Assembly (NCBI RefSeq): GCF_000367345.1
Contig: NZ_BARE01000001.1
Span: 186,001-250,000, forward strand
Length of the DNA: 64,000 nt
Direction of reading: 5' to 3'
Source of the DNA: Sphingobium xenophagum NBRC 107872
Lineage (GTDB): Bacteria > Pseudomonadota > Alphaproteobacteria > Sphingomonadales > Sphingomonadaceae
Shown: piece after piece, positions 49,490-58,301 of the stretch
How the letters are laid out: every line of letters starts with the position of its first letter
How positions within the stretch are numbered: position 1 is the stretch's first letter
Made by a program: the position numbers and the translations under genes
The notes under the pieces: model-generated
Database searches by the model: none
Told to the model about the DNA's origin: nothing
What the model saw: the letters and a program-made list of their open reading frames with translations, nothing else

Positions 49490-51564
49490 TGCCCCGTATC
49501 CAGACATATGGCAGTCCTGCCGTTGGTCCGGTCGAAGCGACGCGGGCGCGCTTTCGTGCAGCAGACAACGATGGGGGCGTAGCTGGAGCCATCGCTCGCG
49601 GTTTGCAGCAAATTGGCGGTGCGGTAGGTGACTATGCTGTCGCGCAGGATCAGATTCAGGAAGGTTTGGCCAAAACGAACTCGGACGATCGGCAATTGAC
49701 TGCCCATTCGTCCGTATCGGGCATATTGGCTGATCTCAAATCGAAGCCGGGGAAGCTGGCGCTTGATGCAATCCCTGATGCTGAAAAGTCCATAGATGAG
49801 GCACTCAATGAGGTGCTGACGCAGGCTGATCCTCGGACCAAAAAATATCTGGAGCCACAGATTGCCCGCCTTCGCGCGAGCGCCCGCAACGAAATCGGCC
49901 TTTATGCAGCAAGCCAGGCGCGCGTTTATGGCCAGGAAACCGGCAGCGCGAAGCTGATAAACTTCATGGAAAGCGCGATCGATTCCGCCAGTCCCGATGA
50001 GCGCTCGCAATTCATCGCCAGCGCCCGCGCGCAAGTAGCAGAAAACGCCCGCATGGCTGGTTTGAACGATCCCGATATTATCAAGGCGGAAGAGCGTAAA
50101 GCCGTCTCTGGCATCCACCTATCAATCGTAGATCGCTACCTTTCTGGTGAGGATGTTGATCTGGCGAAGGCCTATTTCGACGCCAATGAGGATGGCATGA
50201 CGGGCAAGGATCGCAATGCGGCCCTGCAATCTCTCAAGTCTCCATTGCTGGCCCGCGATACGGACTATGGCGTCAGGGAGATATTGGGCCTCTCGCTCCC
50301 GGCTGACGGGGCTGGCGTCAACTATTCCGATCCTCTCCGGGGCGCTGGCAAGGGTGTTTCATCTGCCTTCGGCGTGGATCGTGGCGGCGGCAAAAGGCAC
50401 AACGGCGTCGATTTCCCTGCCTTCCCCGGCACGCCGATCTATGCGACCGGCGCGGGTAAGGTTGTGCGGTCGGGCTATGACGATAAGAGCGGCAATTTCG
50501 TGGTCATCGACCATGGCAACGGCATGACCTCCAGTTATTCGCACATGCAGGGTGCTTCGGCGCTCAAGCCTGGCGACATGGTGACGCCAGACACGCGGCT
50601 TGGTGGGGTTGGCTCTACTGGCCATTCGACAGGGCCGCACCTCCACATGGTGGTCAAACAGAACGGCAAGGTGGTCGATCCTACCAAGGTCATCGGGCAG
50701 GCGCAGCAGTCGTCCACGCGCATTGATCTGGAAAGCAAACTGGCGCAGGTCGATGCCCGTACCGACTGGACACCGGAAAAGCGCGAGCGCGTGAAGGATG
50801 GTATCAGGCGGTATGTGTCAGTGAATGATAGCCTGATCGCCCGCAAGGAGGCTGACGCCGACCGTGCGGCCAGCGAGTGGGTAATCAAGCGCGGCGACGC
50901 CTTCACCGACATTTCGCAGATGCCATTAGGCATCCGTAGTGGCCTCAACGCCGACGCATTGAAGGGATACATCAGCACAGCAAAGTCAAATGCCACGCCA
51001 AAAGATGTGGCGGCCCACGGCGCGCGCGCGACTGAGCTTGAAATCGAACGAATTAACAAACCCGAAGCGTTTATGAACAGGCCACTTGGTCGTTTTGCTG
51101 GCGAGATGACCCGTGCCGAGCTTCAGGGCTTCCTCATCGCCCAGGCAAAGATGAAGAAGGGTGACCCGGACGCAGGTATCCGCGCCAAGGTTGCCGCAAC
51201 GATTAGCACATATGACACGCCCGACTTGGGGTTCAGCGATAAGGAAACCGGCGCTGTTAAGCGGGTCGCGGTGCAGAAAATCATGGAGAGCGAACTGATC
51301 GCGGCCACTGGCGGCAAGCGCAAGCCAACAGAAGTGGAATTATATCAGGCCTTCATCTCGGCTACCAAAGAGGTGATCATCCCACACAAAGGCTTCTTTG
51401 GCGGTGTGTCTGACAAGAAGTTTAGACGATATGAGATCAAGGTAGACGACATTCCTCCCAATGTCAGGTGGCAGATTGAGGACGCTTACAAGCGCAAGTT
51501 TGGTGTGAAGGACGTTCCTCCGGAAGTTGTGGCCGAGGCCTATCAGTCAATGAAGGTGCGTTGA
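49489..51564 (+). CDS. Virion-type protein with M23 peptidase domain
   Basis: A 691-residue protein. Residues 1-260 are helical (SAKLINFMESAIDSASPDERSQF). A LytM/M23 domain follows with HNGVDFPAFPGTP near residue 304 and GPHLHMVVKQNGK near 383, so both zinc-binding motifs are intact. The C-terminal ~280 residues are again helical. Peptidoglycan hydrolases inside large virion proteins help DNA ejection through the cell wall in podovirus-like phages. It shares a base with the preceding stop. Confidence 0.85.
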   Translation: MPRIQTYGSPAVGPVEATRARFRAADNDGGVAGAIARGLQQIGGAVGDYAVAQDQIQEGLAKTNSDDRQLTAHSSVSGILADLKSKPGKLALDAIPDAEKSIDEALNEVLTQADPRTKKYLEPQIARLRASARNEIGLYAASQARVYGQETGSAKLINFMESAIDSASPDERSQFIASARAQVAENARMAGLNDPDIIKAEERKAVSGIHLSIVDRYLSGEDVDLAKAYFDANEDGMTGKDRNAALQSLKSPLLARDTDYGVREILGLSLPADGAGVNYSDPLRGAGKGVSSAFGVDRGGGKRHNGVDFPAFPGTPIYATGAGKVVRSGYDDKSGNFVVIDHGNGMTSSYSHMQGASALKPGDMVTPDTRLGGVGSTGHSTGPHLHMVVKQNGKVVDPTKVIGQAQQSSTRIDLESKLAQVDARTDWTPEKRERVKDGIRRYVSVNDSLIARKEADADRAASEWVIKRGDAFTDISQMPLGIRSGLNADALKGYISTAKSNATPKDVAAHGARATELEIERINKPEAFMNRPLGRFAGEMTRAELQGFLIAQAKMKKGDPDAGIRAKVAATISTYDTPDLGFSDKETGAVKRVAVQKIMESELIAATGGKRKPTEVELYQAFISATKEVIIPHKGFFGGVSDKKFRRYEIKVDDIPPNVRWQIEDAYKRKFGVKDVPPEVVAEAYQSMKVR

Positions 51565-51565
51565 T

Positions 51566-52852
51566 ATGGCGACCAATCCTTATGACGACTATTTCGAGAA
51601 GCAGCGCTCGGCCCAGACTGCTTTCCGCATACAGGTCGCAAAGCCTGATGAGGCAGCGCGTGCAAATGCCATAGCCAAAGAGCGTGGCCTCCCCGCAGTT
51701 GTCGTCCAATCTGATCTACCAAATTTCGAGGCACAACAGCGCGCGGCCCGTGCAAATGAGGTCATGCGCCAACATCCCGCCATCGGGCGCTGGTCCGCCA
51801 AGCCGGACAACGCCGCCATCGCCGCCGACGATTACGACAATCTGGGACTGTTCGGTAAGGCGTTCTACACCGTCAAAGGAGTTGGTTCTAGCCTTGCCAC
51901 TGGCGGCTACAGCGCCCTTGTTGGTGCGCCTGCTGGGTTCATCCGTGGCTTGTCTGAGACTGCGGAACAGAATAGCCCAATCGCGTGGGCGCAAGAGAAG
52001 CTGTTTGGCGGATCGCTGGAGGGACTTCTCGCGGAAGGTGCCACCAGTGTTCAGAATTGGGCGGACAAAAAGGCTGATAGCTGGCGGGTTCGCTCAGGCA
52101 ATCGTTTTGTCGATGCTGCATTTTCTGGGGTCGAGAGCGCCCCGATTGCCCTTGGATCGGTAGCAGTTGGGCTGACTGCCGGGCCACAGGCTGGTGTGTC
52201 GTTTGCGGGGGCTGCAACGGCGGGGACCGAATACAAGGCAGCGCGGAGCAAGGGGTTGGACCCGTTTGCTGCGCAAGGTTATGCCTTGGTGCAAGGCTCT
52301 ATCGAAATTCTGACCGAAAAGCTGCCAGTCAGTAAGTTGGTGGGCGACATCGCCAACAAGACTCCGCTGGGCAAGACATTCGTGCGCCAGATAATGGCGG
52401 AAGTGCCGGGGGAGCAGGCCGCGACATTCTTGCAAGACCTGAACGAATGGGCCACGCTCAATCCCGATAAGACGGTGAAGGACTTTTGGGCTGCCCGTCC
52501 CGGTGCTGCGCTCGATACGCTGGTCGCAACCACTGCTGGCGTGGGGACCACGGTATCACTGGCTAAGGCGGGCGAACGCACTGCGCGCGTTGTGGGTGAA
52601 ATCATAGATCGTCGCGAGAAAGCCCAACAGGCCAAGGCTGGCGGTGCATTCCTCGACCAGATCGCGGAAGCCACCGCGAAGGCTAAGACGGCCACGCGCT
52701 CGCCTGATGCTATTGCCGATCTGGTGCAGCAGCTCGGCGATGATACCGGCACCGATCGCGTGTTCCTGCCCGGTGAGGCTGTTGACGCCTATCTTTCCGC
52801 CGATGTCGACAACAACTATTTTGGAGACGAAGCATGTCCCTGGCGAACCTGA
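51566..52852 (+). CDS. Large ejection-type (polyvalent) protein, truncated
   Basis: A 428-residue protein: helical N-terminus, then a glycine-alanine hydrophobic region (GVGSSLATGGYSALVGAPAGFI, IALGSVAVGLTAGPQAGVSFAGAATAG) typical of internal virion proteins that cross membranes. The end DAYLSADVDNNYFGDEACPWRT looks abrupt: the last residues are encoded by the ribosome site and start region of the next gene. I infer a deletion that removed a longer C-terminal part. It starts 1 base after the M23 gene stop. Confidence 0.7.
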   Translation: MATNPYDDYFEKQRSAQTAFRIQVAKPDEAARANAIAKERGLPAVVVQSDLPNFEAQQRAARANEVMRQHPAIGRWSAKPDNAAIAADDYDNLGLFGKAFYTVKGVGSSLATGGYSALVGAPAGFIRGLSETAEQNSPIAWAQEKLFGGSLEGLLAEGATSVQNWADKKADSWRVRSGNRFVDAAFSGVESAPIALGSVAVGLTAGPQAGVSFAGAATAGTEYKAARSKGLDPFAAQGYALVQGSIEILTEKLPVSKLVGDIANKTPLGKTFVRQIMAEVPGEQAATFLQDLNEWATLNPDKTVKDFWAARPGAALDTLVATTAGVGTTVSLAKAGERTARVVGEIIDRREKAQQAKAGGAFLDQIAEATAKAKTATRSPDAIADLVQQLGDDTGTDRVFLPGEAVDAYLSADVDNNYFGDEACPWRT

Positions 52853-53511
52853 TTGTTCAGCCTCAAGCGGCCTATCTCTACACCGATCAGGGCTATTTTG
52901 ACCGTGAGGGGTGTGTCCTTCGGCTTGAGCACAAGATTATGCCTTTCCCTCGCCAGTCGTTGGCGATCGCCATGGTCGGTGCGGGAAAATTGAGCGCGAC
53001 TAGTCTGTTCGATGAGATCGAGCGGCGCGGCCTGGACAAGCTCGACCAGATAGATTTTGTGGCGGCATTTCGGCTGCTGGTTTGTGAACTATGTCCTGAT
53101 GACGCGACCGGCCCTGATCGGGAGGACCGGCGCTTTGTGATTGGCCTCTACTCCCATGCTTATCGACGCGCATTTGGGCTTACGCTTTTTACGCCCGGCA
53201 TGGGGCCTGATGGCAAGGCACCCTATGAATATCACACCGCTGACATAGTGATTGCGCCCATGGTGCCGCCGTCTGATGCGTTCGGGGAGCGTAAGATTAA
53301 CGTCACGTCATCGGCGGCGTTTGATCCTATCGCTGATGGGCGCGAGCTGGTCGCCGCGCAGCGTCGCAAAATTATTGGCTGGAGCCATGGCGTAGCGGAC
53401 GGGAGCCGAGTGGCGGGTGATGTGCTGATGACTGAAGTGTCTGCACGGGGGTTGCACTTTGAGATTTTGAGCCAGCATAACGATCGTGTTGGTGATCGAG
53501 TTTGCGCGTAA
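52834..53511 (+). CDS. Phage protein of unknown function near the right end
   Basis: A 225-residue protein (MSLANLIVQPQAAYLYTDQGYFDREGCVLRLEHKIMPF) with alternating strands and helices. The opening is reminiscent of Ntn-hydrolase-like folds, but no catalytic residue can be assigned. GGAG seven bases upstream supports the ATG at 52834, inside the truncated preceding gene. It is the last gene before the right attachment site. Confidence 0.65.
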   Translation: MSLANLIVQPQAAYLYTDQGYFDREGCVLRLEHKIMPFPRQSLAIAMVGAGKLSATSLFDEIERRGLDKLDQIDFVAAFRLLVCELCPDDATGPDREDRRFVIGLYSHAYRRAFGLTLFTPGMGPDGKAPYEYHTADIVIAPMVPPSDAFGERKINVTSSAAFDPIADGRELVAAQRRKIIGWSHGVADGSRVAGDVLMTEVSARGLHFEILSQHNDRVGDRVCA

Positions 53512-53527
53512 CAAGATACGCAGTCCA

Positions 53528-53612
53528 TGTGCCATCTATGTGCCATGGACTTGCCGGAATGGTGCGGGAATCGGCGGAAAACCAAGGAAAAGCGCGGCAC
53601 ACACTTGGCACA
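53528..53612. other. Integrase arm-type sites, right end
   Basis: TGTGCCAT occurs at 53528-53535 and 53539-53546, starts 11 bases apart, and TTGGCACA (complement of TGTGCCAA) at 53605-53612. The same octamer core and phasing appear at the left end. Confidence 0.5.
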
Positions 53613-53670
53613 TGAAAATCCGGCTAGGCCGCAGCAGGAGAATCTAAGCCATTGAATTATATGTGAAAAG

Positions 53671-53747
53671 TGGTGCACCCGACGGGATTCGAACCCATGG
53701 CCCTCAGATTAGGAATCTGATGCTCTATCCTGCTGAGCTACGGGTGC
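53671..53747 (-). tRNA. tRNA-Arg (anticodon CCT), attR
   Basis: A 77-base cloverleaf with encoded CCA: acceptor GCACCCG/CGGGTGC, D arm GCTC...GAGC, anticodon stem TCAGA/TCTGA with loop TTCCTAA (anticodon CCT), and TTCGAAT T-loop. The 3' 48 bases (53671-53718) equal attL, so the 3' half of this gene came with the element and restores function. Confidence 0.96.
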
Positions 53748-53783
53748 CCATCGCTTGGCCTCTATTATGGGCAGACGACGCGG

Positions 53784-54269
53784 TCAATTCTTCGCTTCGG
53801 GGGGAATGACGGGAAAAGGCAGCGGCGCGACCGGCACGCCCTCTTCCATCAGCGCTTTCGCCTCTGCCGGGGCGACCTCGCCATGGATGCTGCCGCTGGC
53901 CTGTTCGCCATAATGCATGGCGCGCGCCTGTTCGGCAAAGCCGCGGCCGACCCAGGTGGACCCTTCCAGCAGCTTTTGCTGGGCCTGCGCAAGCGCTTCG
54001 ACCATCGCGCGCATCTTGGCCGCGTCGCCCGTGCTGATCGCGACAGGGGCGTCGGGCGTGGGCGCGGCAGCATCCTGCACCACGACCGAGCGGCTATTAC
54101 CCTTGGCCGCCACCGCGGGCGCCATCACCGCTTTGGTCACCTGCGGGTCGCCACATATCGGGCAGGCCAGAAGTCCGCGTTCCTGCTGGTCCGCATAGTC
54201 GGCGCTGGAACCGAACCAGGCTTCGAACACATGGCCCTGCGACTGGCATTTGAGGTCGAACACGATCAC
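53784..54269 (-). CDS. DUF1178 family protein
   Basis: A 161-residue protein starting VIVFDLKCQSQGHVFEAWFGSS, with an N-terminal zinc-ribbon-like pair (KC...ACPICGDP). Known DUF1178 proteins are uncharacterised, common in alpha- and betaproteobacteria. I chose the GTG at 54269, which matches the family's usual start and overlaps the hydrolase stop (GTGA). The longer upstream frame is a shadow. Operon with the hydrolase, grxC and comF. Confidence 0.87.
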   Translation of the reverse strand: MIVFDLKCQSQGHVFEAWFGSSADYADQQERGLLACPICGDPQVTKAVMAPAVAAKGNSRSVVVQDAAAPTPDAPVAISTGDAAKMRAMVEALAQAQQKLLEGSTWVGRGFAEQARAMHYGEQASGSIHGEVAPAEAKALMEEGVPVAPLPFPVIPPEAKN

Positions 54270-55105
54270 GAAATTTGCACTTCCTGCGCAATGGCACGGC
54301 GGTTGGCGATGGCGGGCACACGCGCCCGCACCTCCCCTAGCCGCGTCAGGTCGATATCGACAAGCCCCAGTCCCCCGGACTCCCCCATGTCGAGCAGCAC
54401 CTCGCCCCATGGATCGACCACCAGGCTATGGCCATAGGTCACGCGACCGTCCGCATGCGCGCCGACCTGCGCCGTCGCAATGACGAAACAGCCCGCCTCG
54501 ATCGCGCGGGCGCGCAGCAGCACATGCCAATGCGCCTGTCCGGTCGGCACGGTGAAGGCGGCCGGGGCCAGAAGGATCGTTGCCCCGGCATTGGTCAGCG
54601 CGCGATACAGGTCGGGAAAGCGCATGTCGTAGCAGATCGAAAAACCCATACGGCCCCAGGGCGTATCGGCAGCGACCACCTGTTCGCCCGGTCCATAGAC
54701 CGACGATTCGCGCCAGCTTTCTCCCGTCGCCAGATCGACGTCGAACAGGTGGATCTTGTCATATTGCGCCCGGATCGCGCCGGTGTCGTCGATCAGGAAG
54801 CTGCGATTGGCCCAGCGACCGTCGGTACGCTCATCTTTCAGAGGCAGCGATCCGATATGAATCCACAGGCCCTCCCTGGCCGCCGCATCGCGCACGGCGG
54901 CCAGCACGGCATCATCGGCTTGGGATCGCAATGTGGCAGCAGCGCGCGCGCGGTCGCGGTCCAGATAGCCCGCCATTTCCGGGGTGAAGAGCATGTCCGC
55001 CCCCTCCCCCCTGGCCCGCGCCGCCATCGCCACGATGGCAGCGGCATTGGCGGCAGGATCAATGCCGCTGGTCATCTGGAACAGCGCGGCGCGCATCGTG
55101 GTCAC
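54266..55105 (-). CDS. Carbon-nitrogen hydrolase (Nit2-like)
   Basis: A 279-residue cytoplasmic amidase-fold protein. The catalytic triad is visible: Glu in LFTPEMAGY near residue 43, Lys in YDKIHLFDV near 116 and Cys in SICYDMRFPDLY near 156. This branch is often omega-amidase-like or deaminated-glutathione amidase. The GTG at 55105 overlaps the grxC stop; the ATG at 55096 is an alternative start. It belongs to a recognisable grxC-nitrilase-DUF1178 operon. Confidence 0.9.
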   Translation of the reverse strand: MTTMRAALFQMTSGIDPAANAAAIVAMAARARGEGADMLFTPEMAGYLDRDRARAAATLRSQADDAVLAAVRDAAAREGLWIHIGSLPLKDERTDGRWANRSFLIDDTGAIRAQYDKIHLFDVDLATGESWRESSVYGPGEQVVAADTPWGRMGFSICYDMRFPDLYRALTNAGATILLAPAAFTVPTGQAHWHVLLRARAIEAGCFVIATAQVGAHADGRVTYGHSLVVDPWGEVLLDMGESGGLGLVDIDLTRLGEVRARVPAIANRRAIAQEVQIS

Positions 55106-55359
55106 AACCCCAGCAGCGGGTCGAGCTTGCCCTGCCGGTTCAGCGCCGCCATGTCGTCGCTACCACCGATATGCTGTCCGTCGATGAAGATTTGCGGCAC
55201 GGTGCTGCCGCCCCGGCTGCGTTCCAGCATCTCGGCGCGTTTCGGCCCGCCCATCGTGATGTCATATTCCTCGAACGCGACACCCTTGTCGTTCAGCAGT
55301 GCCTTGGCCCGCGCGCAATAGCCGCAAAACGCCTTGGTATAGATTTCGACCTTTGCCAT
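55102..55359 (-). CDS. grxC: Glutaredoxin 3
   Basis: An 85-residue dithiol glutaredoxin: VEIYTKAFCGYCARAK with the CGYC active site at residues 12-15 (typical CPYC replaced by CGYC), GGSTVPQIFIDGQHIGGSDDM for glutathione binding. It reduces disulfides with glutathione in the cytoplasm. Coupled to the hydrolase gene by a 4-base overlap; comF lies 51 bases upstream. Confidence 0.95.
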   Translation of the reverse strand: MAKVEIYTKAFCGYCARAKALLNDKGVAFEEYDITMGGPKRAEMLERSRGGSTVPQIFIDGQHIGGSDDMAALNRQGKLDPLLGL

Positions 55360-55410
55360 CTGTCCGTCGTTGCTCCTTATTCCCTGAAATTGGGGCTTTG
55401 CTCCGCATTG

Positions 55411-56160
55411 TCAATCAGCGCTTTCGCGTGGCAAGGCCCGCGCCCAGCACAGCAACCGCACCTCGCCAGCCCCGCCGCGCTTGAGAATATGGGTGCAGGC
55501 CGCCGCCGTCGCGCCGCTGGTATGAACGTCGTCGATCAGCAGGATGCGTCGTCCCGTCATCCCATGCCCGGCCGCCAGCGCAAAGGCGCCGCGCACCGCC
55601 CTTGCCCGTTGCCCCGGATGCATGCCGCGCAAGGGCGCCGTCCGCTTGACCCGCAGCAGACCATGTTTGTCCACCGCCAGCCCGGTCAGTCGCCCCAGAT
55701 GATCCGCGATCAGCGCCGACTGGTTGAACCCCCGCCCCCATAATCGCCAACGATGCAGCGGCACCGGCACGATCAGCGGCGGATCTTCGCCGGTCGCGGG
55801 CACATGGCGCAACATCTGCCGCGCGACCAGCCGGGCAAGGCCGATGCGCCGCCCATATTTCAACCGCAGCGCGACCGTGCGCGCGACATCGCCATAGGCC
55901 AGCACCGCCCGCGCGCTGTCGAAGGGCGGCGGATCGGCCAGACAGGCACCGCACTCCGCGCCCTCCCCCATGTCATGCGGAAAGGGTGTGCCGCAGCGCG
56001 CGCAACAGGGTTCGCCCAAAAATTCCATGCCGTCCCAGCAGGACAGGCAGAAACCATGATCTTCCCCCACGATCACGCCGCAACCGGGACAGCGCGGCGG
56101 CAATGTATAATCAAGCGCGGGGCGGATCGCGCTCTTGAGAAGCGGCAGGAAAGGCATCAT
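55411..56160 (-). CDS. ComF-family phosphoribosyltransferase-like protein
   Basis: A 249-residue protein with an N-terminal double zinc finger (CPGCGVIVGEDHGFCLSCW, CCARCGTPF) and a C-terminal phosphoribosyltransferase fold with ILLIDDVHTSGAT as the PRPP loop. ComF helps DNA uptake in competent species; the role here is unknown. The ATG at 56160 (MMPFLPLL) is preferred over 56193. Divergent from the methyltransferase gene with 41 bases between starts. Confidence 0.88.
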   Translation of the reverse strand: MMPFLPLLKSAIRPALDYTLPPRCPGCGVIVGEDHGFCLSCWDGMEFLGEPCCARCGTPFPHDMGEGAECGACLADPPPFDSARAVLAYGDVARTVALRLKYGRRIGLARLVARQMLRHVPATGEDPPLIVPVPLHRWRLWGRGFNQSALIADHLGRLTGLAVDKHGLLRVKRTAPLRGMHPGQRARAVRGAFALAAGHGMTGRRILLIDDVHTSGATAAACTHILKRGGAGEVRLLCWARALPRESAD

Positions 56161-56201
56161 CTGCCTTGTCCCCCCTTCCCGCCCGTTGCACAAGGCCCGG
56201 C

Positions 56202-57056
56202 ATGAGCAGCCCCGACATATTCGACCGTTCCCTGCGCAGCATCCGGCGGGACCGGATGCTGGCCGATTTTGCGACCCATGACTTTCTCTATCGCGCCATG
56301 CTGGACGAACTGCTCGACCGGCTGGGCGATGTGCAGCGCGACCTGCCCGAAGCCTTGGTGATCGGCTGCCCGGACGGCAGCGCCAGGGCCGCTCTGGAAG
56401 CGATGGGCAAGCGGGTCGCCTGCATCGACCCCGGCTTCCGCGCCGCCCGTGCCGGCAATGGGGTGCAGGGGGATGAGGACGCCCTGCCCTTTGCCGACAA
56501 TAGTTTCGATCTGGTCATCGCCTGCGGCACGCTCGACAGCGTCAATGACCTGCCCGGCGCGCTGATCCTGATGCGGCGGGTGCTGCGGCCGGACGGGCTG
56601 ATGCTGGCGGCCTTCACCGGCGCTGGCAGCCTGCCGCGATTGCGCGCCGCGCTGATGGCGGGCGAAGGCGACCGGCCGGGCCAGCATATCTACCCGCAGG
56701 TCGATGTGCGATCGGCAGGCGACCTGCTCAGCCGCGCGGGCTTTGCGATGCCGGTGGCCGATGGCGAAACGCTGACGATCCGCTATGGTGATCTGCTGCG
56801 GCTGATGCATGACCTGCGCGGCATGGGCGCGGGCAACGTGCTGACGGCGCGCGCCCCCGCGCTGCGTCGGGACGCGCTTGTCGCCGCCGCGCGCCATTTT
56901 GCCGATGCAGCCGACCCGGATGGCCGGACGGCGGAGCAGATGGCGATCCTCTATCTGTCAGGCTGGAAACCCGACCCCAGCCAGGCCGCCCCGGCCCGAC
57001 GCGGCAGCGCGACAGTATCGCTGGCGGAGGCGCTGAAGGGGAAGGATCATGCGTGA
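56202..57056 (+). CDS. SAM-dependent methyltransferase (BioC/NDUFAF5-like)
   Basis: A 284-residue protein. It opens FDRSLRSIRRDRM, a typical start of this family, then a class I methyltransferase: ALVIGCPDGSARAALEAMG (loop I), DEDALPFADNSFDLVIACGTLD and VLRPDGLMLAAFTGAGSL. Mitochondrial NDUFAF5 hydroxylates a complex I subunit, and BioC methylates malonyl-ACP; which activity applies is unclear. Start at the ATG at 56202 near the family's N-terminus. Confidence 0.87.
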   Translation: MSSPDIFDRSLRSIRRDRMLADFATHDFLYRAMLDELLDRLGDVQRDLPEALVIGCPDGSARAALEAMGKRVACIDPGFRAARAGNGVQGDEDALPFADNSFDLVIACGTLDSVNDLPGALILMRRVLRPDGLMLAAFTGAGSLPRLRAALMAGEGDRPGQHIYPQVDVRSAGDLLSRAGFAMPVADGETLTIRYGDLLRLMHDLRGMGAGNVLTARAPALRRDALVAAARHFADAADPDGRTAEQMAILYLSGWKPDPSQAAPARRGSATVSLAEALKGKDHA

Positions 57057-57366
57057 GCCGTCGGCTGTCCTACAAGGATAGCCCATGCTAAAAAGCCGCA
57101 CCTGCCTGGTTCCAGTAGCCGCTTGTCCAGACTCTCACACTATTGGTGATCATGCGCTTTGCAAACCCGGTACAAAACCATCCTCCCCTGCAAGGGGAGG
57201 GGGACCGCCGCGTAGCGGTGGTGGAGGGGTGTCGCCCTATCCACGGCGCGATACCCCTCCGTCCGGCCTGCGGCCAGCCAGAAAGTATTGACGTAATATT
57301 ATTACCAAATTCAGTTCGTAAATGTCTCGATTGCCGGGAAATATGCGAAGTTAAGCCCCGCAAATC
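57057..57366. other. Intergenic region with a dispersed repeat
   Basis: No gene seen. 57182-57264 holds a G/C-rich repeat (CCTCCCCTGCAAGGGGAGG, then GGACCGCCGCGTAGCGGTGG, then GGAGGGGTGTCGCCC) with several small hairpins and a closing GATACCCCTCCG. This is a third repeat family in the window, of a kind common in sphingomonads. The rest is unremarkable and slightly AT-richer near 57290-57360. Confidence 0.6.
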
Positions 57367-58233
57367 CTATTCGTCCGGCAAAGCCCCAACGACGGGCGCA
57401 TCGCGCATATCGTGTCCGGTCCAATCCTGCCCGTCGCGGACATATTCCACATGGCTCGCCCGGCGAAAGCCTGCGCCGTCCCAGACGATCACTTGCAACT
57501 CCATCGCATTGTTGCGCCGCACGTGCAGCCAGTTGAAGCTTTGCGGTTCGGCGTTGCGCAGCCGGGTCGATGTCGCGGTGCCGGCCTGGATGATCAACGC
57601 GCCGCCCGCCCGTTCCACCATCTTGCGCGCTGCCTGCGCATAGGTGCGGTGGAAATGGCCCGCCAGCGCCAGATGGACGCCCGCTTCGCATGCCGCCTGG
57701 ACCGCGTCGTCATGCTGGCCGACCGCTTCGCTCAGTTCACCGCCCCGCCCGATCGGCATGGCGAACAGGGGATGGTGCGTCACCAATATGCGCGTCTTGC
57801 CGCTGGCGACCGGCGCGAAATAGTCCCGCAGCATGTCCATCTGGTCATGATTGATCCGCCCGTCCTTGATGGTCAGCGAGCGGGCGGTGTTGAGGCCAAG
57901 GATCGCGACTTCGTCATCCTCATACCAGGGGCACAGGTCGTGACTGATATAGCGTTTGTAGCGTTTGAGCGGAGCAGCGAAGCGCCGCACAACGTCATAG
58001 AGCGGAATGTCATGATTGCCGGGGATGACCAGTAATTTCAGCCCCGCCGCGCGCAGCCGGTTGAGCCATGCAGACGCCGCGCGGAACTGCTCGACCCGCG
58101 CGCGCTGGGTCAGGTCGCCGCTGATGATGACCAGGTCGGGCCGACGCTCCTCCAGCCAGGCTGTGGCGGCGTCGACTATGCGCGGATCGTGCGCGCCGAA
58201 ATGAATGTCGGACAGATGAGCGATACGGGCCAT
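57367..58233 (-). CDS. Metallophosphoesterase family protein
   Basis: A 288-residue calcineurin-like phosphoesterase. Motifs in order: HLSDIHFGAHD, ISGDLTQRARV, IPGNHDIPLYD, VTHHPLF and LALAGHFHRTYA, all metal-binding residues in place. The C-terminal tail carries basic YVRDGQDWTGHD. Possibly a cyclic-nucleotide or other phosphodiesterase; substrate unknown. Cytoplasmic, no signal peptide. Divergent from the lipid-kinase-like gene. Confidence 0.92.
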   Translation of the reverse strand: MARIAHLSDIHFGAHDPRIVDAATAWLEERRPDLVIISGDLTQRARVEQFRAASAWLNRLRAAGLKLLVIPGNHDIPLYDVVRRFAAPLKRYKRYISHDLCPWYEDDEVAILGLNTARSLTIKDGRINHDQMDMLRDYFAPVASGKTRILVTHHPLFAMPIGRGGELSEAVGQHDDAVQAACEAGVHLALAGHFHRTYAQAARKMVERAGGALIIQAGTATSTRLRNAEPQSFNWLHVRRNNAMELQVIVWDGAGFRRASHVEYVRDGQDWTGHDMRDAPVVGALPDE

Positions 58234-58301
58234 GATCAGGTAACGATCCAGCGGGACATGGTTTCCCCGGAGCCTAACCCGCCTTCGCGAGTTGTTGTGG
58301 T

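Larger units (their letters stand above)
37230..53718. mobile_element. tRNA-Arg-integrated prophage or satellite element
   Basis: About 16.4 kb bounded by 48-bp direct repeats of tRNA-Arg(CCT). It carries integrase, MerR-like regulator, excisionase-like gene, small unknowns, AlpA, primase, RepA-type helicase, terminase subunits, serine recombinase, and two large virion-type proteins. Portal, capsid, tail and lysis genes were not found. Codon use looks less GC-extreme than the flanks. Flanking core genes (corA; DUF1178-nitrilase-grxC-comF) suggest an otherwise intact chromosomal site. Confidence 0.92.
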
